From positions 1-48,629 of the forward strand of contig CAVEXN010000015.1 of assembly GCA_963620035.1 (NCBI GenBank): DNA of 48,629 nt, in the 5' to 3' direction. The notes under the pieces are model-generated. The model saw nothing but the letters and a program-made list of their open reading frames with translations. It made no database searches and was not told the DNA's origin. Each line of letters opens with the position of its first letter. Position 1 is the first letter of the stretch. The position numbers were made by a program, and so were the translations under genes. The DNA comes from F23-D06 sp963620035 (GTDB lineage Bacteria; Bacteroidota; Bacteroidia; Bacteroidales; WCHB1-69). Shown in pieces: positions 44,177-48,629 of this stretch.

Positions 44177-46456
44177 TTGCAGAAACCTTTGGCAGAAATA
44201 TTGCGTCCTCACTCTCTCGACACGTATGTCGGGCAGGAACACTTGATGGGGAAAGGCGCCGTGTTGCGCAACGCGATAGAGAACGGCAGCGTGCAGTCCA
44301 TGATTTTCTGGGGTCCTCCGGGCGTGGGCAAAACCACGCTCGCCCTGCTGATAGCGGAACTGACTGCTGCCGACTTCTACATGTTGAGTGCCATCAGCAG
44401 CGGAGTGAAGGACATCCGCGAGGTCATAGAGAATGCCCGCAAGTCAGAACGGCAGTCGCTGTTGTTCATCGATGAGATCCACCGTTTCTCAAAAGCCCAG
44501 CAAGACTCGTTGCTTGGGGCGGTGGAGCAGGGGGTGGTCACCCTTATCGGCGCCACCACGGAGAATCCCTCCTTTGAGGTGATCTCGCCGCTGCTGTCGC
44601 GGTGCCAGGTGTATGTGCTCAAGAGCCTCTCGCGCCGGCAACTCGAGCAGATCCTGGCCACGGCGGTGTCGTACCTTGAGGAACATCTGCACTGCAAGAT
44701 AAAACTCGGTGATACAGAAGCTTTGCTGCGCATCTCCGGCGGCGATGCCCGCAAGTTGCTGAATGCTGTTGAACTGGTCACGTCGATGACCCCGCCGCAA
44801 GACGGCGTCATCACGGTGACGCGCGAACGTGTGGTGCATGTCATCCAACAGAACATCGCCGTTTATGACAAGAAAGGGGATGCGCATTACGACATCATCT
44901 CCGCCTTCATCAAGTCGATACGGGGCGGCGACCCTAACGCGGCCGTCTATTGGATGGCGCGGATGCTGATTGCCGGCGAAGACCCGCTGTTCATTGCACG
45001 GCGTATGGTCATCCTTGCCTCCGAGGACATCGGGAACGCTAACCCCAACGCGTTGCTACTGGCCAACAACTGTTTTCAGGCCGTCCACCAAACCGGCATG
45101 CCGGAGGCCCGTATTCCTTTGGCGCAGACGGCAATATATCTTGCTTCGTCACCTAAAAGCAATGCCGCCATTATGGCCATCGACGCCGCTTACGCTCTGG
45201 TGAAGCAGACTGGCGACTTGCCCGTGCCGCTCCATATCCGCAACGCTCCCACTGACCTGATGAATGAACTGGGCTATCATAAAGGCTACCGCTATGCCCA
45301 CGACTATGAGAACCATTTCGTGGAACAGGAGTTCATGCCCGACGGACTTCAAGGCGTCAAACTGTATGAACCCCAAGACAACCTCCGCGAGAACGAACTG
45401 CGCCGTTACTTGCGCAACTGCTGGAAAGACAAATACAAATACGTGTTGCTGCTGCTGATGGCAATGACTTTTTTTTTTAGTTCCCTGAAAGCGCAGAACC
45501 ACCATTTTTCACAGTTCAACGCCGCCCCTATGAGTCTGAACCCCGCCTTGACGGGTGCGTTCGAGGGTGCTTGCCGCGCCGCCTTGAACCAGCGGACGCA
45601 GTGGCTTTCGGTGACGGCCCCGTACCTGACCTTCGCCGGCAGCATTGACGGCGCTCTGTACAAAGGCTCGCGCCGGCAGGAACTGCTTGCCCTGGGCGGC
45701 TCGTTCCTTTCGTTCAAGGCCGGCGACGTGGGCTACACCTCCTTAAGCGCCAAAGTCGCCGTGTCGTATGTCAAAAGCCTCGGCCGGAGAAGCCGCCACA
45801 AAGCCGGCATCGGCGGCTATGCCGGATTCTTCAACAATTACCTCGACTTTTCGGCGGCCCGCTGGGACAGCCAGTACCAGCATCATCACTATAGCGCCAA
45901 CAATCCCTCGGGGGAGTCTTTCGAGACGGAGAAACAGTACTATCTCGACTTGGGCGTCGGCATGTTCTGGAGTTTCACCCCTGACAAGAACAATACGTTC
46001 AGGCTCGGTGCGGCAGCGGAACATGTGAACTGCCCGCGCGAGGCTTTCGGAACCACTGCGCAAACTTTGCCGGTGCGCTATACCGCCCATTTTCTCTCCC
46101 GCATAGCGCTGACCCATGAACTGGCACTCGAACCGATGGCTTACGCCTCGTGGCAACGTTCTTTTCAAGAGTACACATTCGGGGTCAATGTCGAGTATTT
46201 CAGGCGCAAGAACAACTATACGACACTCTTTTCGATAGGCGGCGGTCTCCTTTGCCGTTGGAACGATGCCTTGATTGCCAATGTCTTCTTCAATTGCTAC
46301 AATGTGCGTATTGGGGTCAGCTACGATGTCAACGTTTCCGCATTCCGCAAAGCCACCCACCTCCGGGGAGGACTTGAACTCTCGTTGGTATATGTCTTGA
46401 AGAAAAACGCCGGCCCCCGCCTCAACAAAGAATTGTGTCCCTACGAACTGATGTGA
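44177..46456 (+). CDS. rarA: RarA (MgsA) AAA+ ATPase in continuous frame with PorP/SprF
   Basis: TTG 44177 is chosen as start (QKPLAEILRPHSLDTYVGQEHL follows, the normal RarA N-terminus); the frame upstream runs through the promoter. RarA acts at stalled replication forks. It has Walker A GPPGVGKTT, Walker B LFIDEIHRF, the sensor region GATTENPSFEV with SPLLSRC, and a complete C-terminal tetramerisation domain to RRYLRNCWKDKYKY (about residue 422, nt 45442). RarA proteins normally end here. There is no stop codon: the frame runs on through VLLLLMAMTFFFSSLKA, a signal-peptide core, into a whole PorP/SprF protein ending at 46456. A cytoplasmic ATPase fused to an outer-membrane protein makes little sense, so separate products seem more likely. 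A run of ten T residues (45469-45478) sits at the junction. Confidence 0.8.
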   Translation: MQKPLAEILRPHSLDTYVGQEHLMGKGAVLRNAIENGSVQSMIFWGPPGVGKTTLALLIAELTAADFYMLSAISSGVKDIREVIENARKSERQSLLFIDEIHRFSKAQQDSLLGAVEQGVVTLIGATTENPSFEVISPLLSRCQVYVLKSLSRRQLEQILATAVSYLEEHLHCKIKLGDTEALLRISGGDARKLLNAVELVTSMTPPQDGVITVTRERVVHVIQQNIAVYDKKGDAHYDIISAFIKSIRGGDPNAAVYWMARMLIAGEDPLFIARRMVILASEDIGNANPNALLLANNCFQAVHQTGMPEARIPLAQTAIYLASSPKSNAAIMAIDAAYALVKQTGDLPVPLHIRNAPTDLMNELGYHKGYRYAHDYENHFVEQEFMPDGLQGVKLYEPQDNLRENELRRYLRNCWKDKYKYVLLLLMAMTFFFSSLKAQNHHFSQFNAAPMSLNPALTGAFEGACRAALNQRTQWLSVTAPYLTFAGSIDGALYKGSRRQELLALGGSFLSFKAGDVGYTSLSAKVAVSYVKSLGRRSRHKAGIGGYAGFFNNYLDFSAARWDSQYQHHHYSANNPSGESFETEKQYYLDLGVGMFWSFTPDKNNTFRLGAAAEHVNCPREAFGTTAQTLPVRYTAHFLSRIALTHELALEPMAYASWQRSFQEYTFGVNVEYFRRKNNYTTLFSIGGGLLCRWNDALIANVFFNCYNVRIGVSYDVNVSAFRKATHLRGGLELSLVYVLKKNAGPRLNKELCPYELM
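45410..46456 (+). CDS. T9SS outer-membrane protein PorP/SprF (likely internal start)
   Basis: The second half of the RarA frame is a PorP/SprF-family outer-membrane beta-barrel: HHFSQFNAAPMSLNPALTGAFEG, then NQRTQW, and alternating strands ending GGLELSLVYVL. Such proteins help the secretion and attachment of surface adhesins. A TTG at 45410 would give a good signal peptide (MRNCWKDKYKY, then VLLLLMAMTFFFSSLKA, cleaved before QN) and a 348-residue product, close to the family's usual ~300-350. Alternatives are GTG 45443 or ATG 45458, both without a basic N-terminus. The start would lie inside the rarA coding sequence in the same frame. Its stop is 2 nt before the PorE-like gene. Confidence 0.7.
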   Translation: MRNCWKDKYKYVLLLLMAMTFFFSSLKAQNHHFSQFNAAPMSLNPALTGAFEGACRAALNQRTQWLSVTAPYLTFAGSIDGALYKGSRRQELLALGGSFLSFKAGDVGYTSLSAKVAVSYVKSLGRRSRHKAGIGGYAGFFNNYLDFSAARWDSQYQHHHYSANNPSGESFETEKQYYLDLGVGMFWSFTPDKNNTFRLGAAAEHVNCPREAFGTTAQTLPVRYTAHFLSRIALTHELALEPMAYASWQRSFQEYTFGVNVEYFRRKNNYTTLFSIGGGLLCRWNDALIANVFFNCYNVRIGVSYDVNVSAFRKATHLRGGLELSLVYVLKKNAGPRLNKELCPYELM

Positions 46457-46458
46457 CG

Positions 46459-48087
46459 ATGCACAGGCCTTGTGTTTTACTGTTAGGGCTGCTTTTCACG
46501 GCAGCGGCGGCATTTCCGCAGACGGTCCGCTTGACCGATTCGCAGCGGCATGAACAGGCAGACTTTATCAAGAACGACACTTTGCCCGTGTCAGTCGTGC
46601 CGCTGCCCGATGCCGTCAATACGCGGTTTTCGGAATATGGCGGCCAACTGCTGCCTGACTCCACCTTTTTCTTCACCTCTATGCGTTCGGACCGGGCTGC
46701 CGACAATGAGTTTTTTTTCGAAACCAACTGGTATTGCTCGATTTATGCGTCAAAGCTGCTTGACGACGGCAGTTACGCCCCCGCAGTCCCTTTGGGCGGC
46801 CGCGTGAACGACCGCAAGGTGTTCAATGGCAGTTTCTGCTTTGATGAGCACACCAACAAACTGGTATTCTCCAGATGCTCCCGCTACGGTAACGGAGAAC
46901 TGCGCTGCTCGTTGTGGGAAACCATGCGCGAACAGCAACGTGGACAAACACGATGGGAAAAGCCGGTGCCTCTGCCCCATACGGTGAACATGCCCGGCTA
47001 TTCTTCACAGCACCCTTGGTTGGTCCATATCTCGTCTCAAGAGCAGGTACTCTATTTTGTCTCTGACCGTCCCGGCGGACAAGGCGGCTTGGATATATGG
47101 TATGTGGTATGCAACAAAGGACGTTACGGCGAGCCTGTCAATCTGGGCAATGTCGTCAATACGGAGGGCAACGAGGTGACCCCTTTCTACGACACTGCTA
47201 AAGAGACGCTCTATTTCAGTTCTGACGAGCATTTAGGCATCGGAGGGTATGACATCTTCTGGTGTCCCGGGGCGTTGAACCAGTGGGGAGAGGTTTCCAA
47301 TATGGGCGTCCCTTTCAATTCAGAATACAACGATTACTACTTTGCCCTCGACCGAGACGGGAACAGCGGCTATTTTTCGTCAAACCGCCCGCAGTCTAAA
47401 GTGTTTATGGAAGACACCTGCTGCAACGACCTGTTCTCTTTCCGCTGGATGCTGCCTGCCGATATGACACCACAGCCAGACCCGACTAACAACACCAAAG
47501 AAGCCATCCGCGAACAACTCTCCCGTTTTGAGCCCATTTCTCTCTATTTCCAGAACGACCGTCCTGACCCGCGTTCGCTCTCCGACACTACGGAAACGGA
47601 TTACAGGCAACTCCATCTGCAATATATGGCCGACACCGGCCTGTATGTGTATAGGGCAGGGGAGGGACTGCGTGGAGACACGCTCGCCGGTGTGCGGCAG
47701 TCGATGCTGGCTTTTCTCCGCGATTCCGTTGACGGCTCTTGCCAAAGGCTCTCGGAATTGCTGGTATGCTTGAAGAAAGCGTTGCTGAACGGGGATACGG
47801 TCACGCTTTCCGTCAGCGGCTTTGCCTCGCCTTTGCACAGCAGCGACTATAATCTGCATCTCTCTTCACGGCGCATCGTGAGTTTCCTCAATTATCTGAG
47901 AAAAGAAGACAACGGTTTTTTTGAACCGTACTTGACCGGCCAAAAGCCGGGGCTCATCTTGCGTACAGATGCGCATGGGGCGGTGGGAAGCCGGTTCTCT
48001 TCTGATTCGGCCCGTGAAACCGTTTATGGTTTGCAGGCAGCCAAAGACCGTAAAATCACCATATCGGTTCGCCCGTCTAAGTTCTAA
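46459..48087 (+). CDS. PorE-like protein: PD40 beta-propeller with OmpA-like C-terminus
   Basis: ATG 46459 begins a signal peptide (MHRPCVLLLGLLFTAAAA, cleaved before FPQ or QT); an in-frame GTG at 46435 lies inside the upstream gene. The 542-residue product has WD40/PD40-like propeller blades, each with a [FY]FSSD.[PH].G.GG.DI[FW] signature (YFVSDRPGGQGGLDIWYV; YFSSDEHLGIGGYDIFW; FALDRDGNSGYFSSNRP), to about 320. The C-terminal ~120 residues resemble an OmpA peptidoglycan-binding domain (LSVSGFASPLHSSDYNLHLSSRRIVSFLNYL). This order matches PorE of the T9SS, which ties the machine to peptidoglycan, although no N-terminal TPR is seen here. It is directly coupled to the porP-like gene. Confidence 0.65.
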   Translation: MHRPCVLLLGLLFTAAAAFPQTVRLTDSQRHEQADFIKNDTLPVSVVPLPDAVNTRFSEYGGQLLPDSTFFFTSMRSDRAADNEFFFETNWYCSIYASKLLDDGSYAPAVPLGGRVNDRKVFNGSFCFDEHTNKLVFSRCSRYGNGELRCSLWETMREQQRGQTRWEKPVPLPHTVNMPGYSSQHPWLVHISSQEQVLYFVSDRPGGQGGLDIWYVVCNKGRYGEPVNLGNVVNTEGNEVTPFYDTAKETLYFSSDEHLGIGGYDIFWCPGALNQWGEVSNMGVPFNSEYNDYYFALDRDGNSGYFSSNRPQSKVFMEDTCCNDLFSFRWMLPADMTPQPDPTNNTKEAIREQLSRFEPISLYFQNDRPDPRSLSDTTETDYRQLHLQYMADTGLYVYRAGEGLRGDTLAGVRQSMLAFLRDSVDGSCQRLSELLVCLKKALLNGDTVTLSVSGFASPLHSSDYNLHLSSRRIVSFLNYLRKEDNGFFEPYLTGQKPGLILRTDAHGAVGSRFSSDSARETVYGLQAAKDRKITISVRPSKF

Positions 48088-48124
48088 ATTCTGAAATCTA
48101 ATGGGCATTTTTAAAAATAATTCA

Positions 48125-48154
48125 TTGACATACAAATAATTATTTGTATATTTG
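48125..48154 (+). promoter_or_regulatory. Promoter for the 39-codon ORF
   Basis: TTG at 48125-48127, a 19-nt spacer, and TATATTTG at 48147-48154. This is a good match in both sequence and spacing to the Bacteroidetes consensus, 12 nt before ATG 48167. Confidence 0.65.
48130..48149. promoter_or_regulatory. 20-bp perfect palindrome overlapping a promoter (operator candidate)
   Basis: ATACAAATAA followed by its exact reverse complement. It fills the -33/-7 spacer and runs into the first bases of the -7 box at 48147-48154, the ideal place for a dimeric repressor. Confidence 0.55.
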
Positions 48155-48166
48155 CGGCAAATTTGT

Positions 48167-48286
48167 ATGGAAAATGAACGCAGACAAAAGAGCATACAAG
48201 ACACTTGGCAAAAGAGGGTTGGAATGAATTGGAAATTTAAAATATTGATATACAATATTTTACCATTTATTTTTGAAATATTTTGA
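48167..48286 (+). CDS. Possible small protein, 39 residues
   Basis: This is a short ORF behind a well-formed promoter. Residues 1-24 are basic and polar (MENERRQKSIQDTWQKR...), and 25-39 are hydrophobic and aromatic (KILIYNILPFIFEIF). It could be a small membrane-associated peptide or a leader peptide, or it may be a chance ORF in a noncoding transcript. A 9-bp inverted repeat (AAAATATTG, 48239-48247 with 48253-48261) lies inside it. I recognise no family. Confidence 0.3.
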   Translation: MENERRQKSIQDTWQKRVGMNWKFKILIYNILPFIFEIF

Positions 48287-48314
48287 AACGAATGAAAAAT
48301 TAACGGAAAAACAT

Positions 48315-48322
48315 TATATTTG
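48315..48322 (+). promoter_or_regulatory. Second -7 box, TATATTTG
   Basis: Exact TAnnTTTG match 28 nt beyond the small ORF, with no good -33 element. It would drive the region from about 48330 onward, which shows no coding frame. Confidence 0.4.
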
Positions 48323-48629
48323 CCGAACCGATTCCTTTGGATTTTGGTAAACGGGCTTCACAGGGTTCAGAGGGTCGGCAGGTGTGAAAAGTCAGAAACA
48401 GAAGTCCCCAGAGGTCCATTGAGTCATGAAACCGGCATGCCATAAAACATTTTTGACATCCAACATCCAATGGATTGGAAAGAATAACCACGCACAGTGG
48501 CCCCATGCGACGGTTTCGTGTTTTCTTGTCGTATGGGGTCTCTGAAACATACCACTTTGCCAAAAGCACGCCTTGCAGAACATTACATTGGTCAAGCACA
48601 GCGGGATTCCGAATTTATTATTTCAAACA
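48323..48629 (+). other. Noncoding region with a long hairpin, possibly an RNA leader or ncRNA
   Basis: No plausible ORF on either strand. A 13-bp fully paired hairpin (arms 48499-48511 and 48528-48540, with two G-T pairs, 16-nt loop) lies about 180 nt past the -7 box. It has no T-run on either side, so it is not a standard terminator. The region may be the 5' leader of a gene beyond the window edge. Confidence 0.35.

Noticed and set aside
48300..48599. 99-codon minus-strand frame at the right edge
   Set aside because: No promoter, no family resemblance, and it covers the hairpin and the second -7 box. The region looks noncoding.

Overview
The window looks like a chromosome segment from a T9SS-positive member of the Bacteroidetes, most likely Bacteroidales. 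Four things support this. (1) Many genes are preceded by the Bacteroidetes -7 box TAnnTTTG and lack a clear Shine-Dalgarno. (2) Two exported proteins end in type IX secretion sorting domains (YPNP...G.Y.[MI]R). (3) Three likely T9SS machinery proteins are present: PorW/SprE, PorP/SprF and a PorE-like protein. (4) The gene families are typical of the group: an LpxL-type acyltransferase, a bactofilin, a giant 2-hydroxyacyl-CoA dehydratase activase fusion, and an A-type flavoprotein. The last two also suggest an anaerobe. Most of the window is GC-rich and densely coding. The first ~1.2 kb is AT-rich and decayed. I saw no tRNA, rRNA, CRISPR array or intact insertion sequence.

Layout. 1-1.2 kb: remnants, including a frame-broken gene resembling the sulfur-binding domain of phosphorothioate-dependent restriction enzymes. 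1.26-8.1 kb (minus): a T9SS cargo protein and a 1682-residue exonuclease-RecQ-UvrD fusion. 8.3-9.9 kb (plus): an ATP-grasp-like protein and a GNAT acetyltransferase. 9.95-16.2 kb (plus): an operon of an Ig-like lipoprotein, mfd and a THUMP-like methyltransferase. 16.3-17.7 kb: a GmhB-like phosphatase overlapping an LpxL-like acyltransferase (envelope/LPS). 18.0-32.2 kb: a short secreted protein, a histidine-decarboxylase-like PLP enzyme with a signal peptide on the opposite strand, and a 3844-residue T9SS surface protein. The N-terminal ~330 residues of the giant protein are paralogous to the short protein, and the two genes share an upstream control region. 32.3-36.5 kb: the activase fusion. 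36.7-44.1 kb (minus): a co-directional run of a dCMP deaminase, ribE, porW, a bactofilin, atpZ, a small membrane protein, a flavodiiron protein and rfbB. 44.1-48.1 kb (plus): a continuous frame joining RarA to PorP/SprF, then a PorE-like beta-propeller/OmpA protein. 48.1-48.6 kb: a promoter with a 20-bp palindrome, a 39-codon ORF and a hairpin in otherwise noncoding DNA.

How the genes fit together. PorW, PorP and the PorE-like protein belong to the outer-membrane secretion and attachment machinery that would export the two CTD proteins. The GmhB-like and LpxL-like proteins probably make the LPS to which T9SS cargo is usually anchored. Mfd, RarA and the RecQ-UvrD fusion form a DNA repair and replication-stress group. 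The most unusual points are the 18-32 kb surface-protein locus with its exported decarboxylase-like enzyme, and the RarA-PorP reading frame with a T10 run at the junction.
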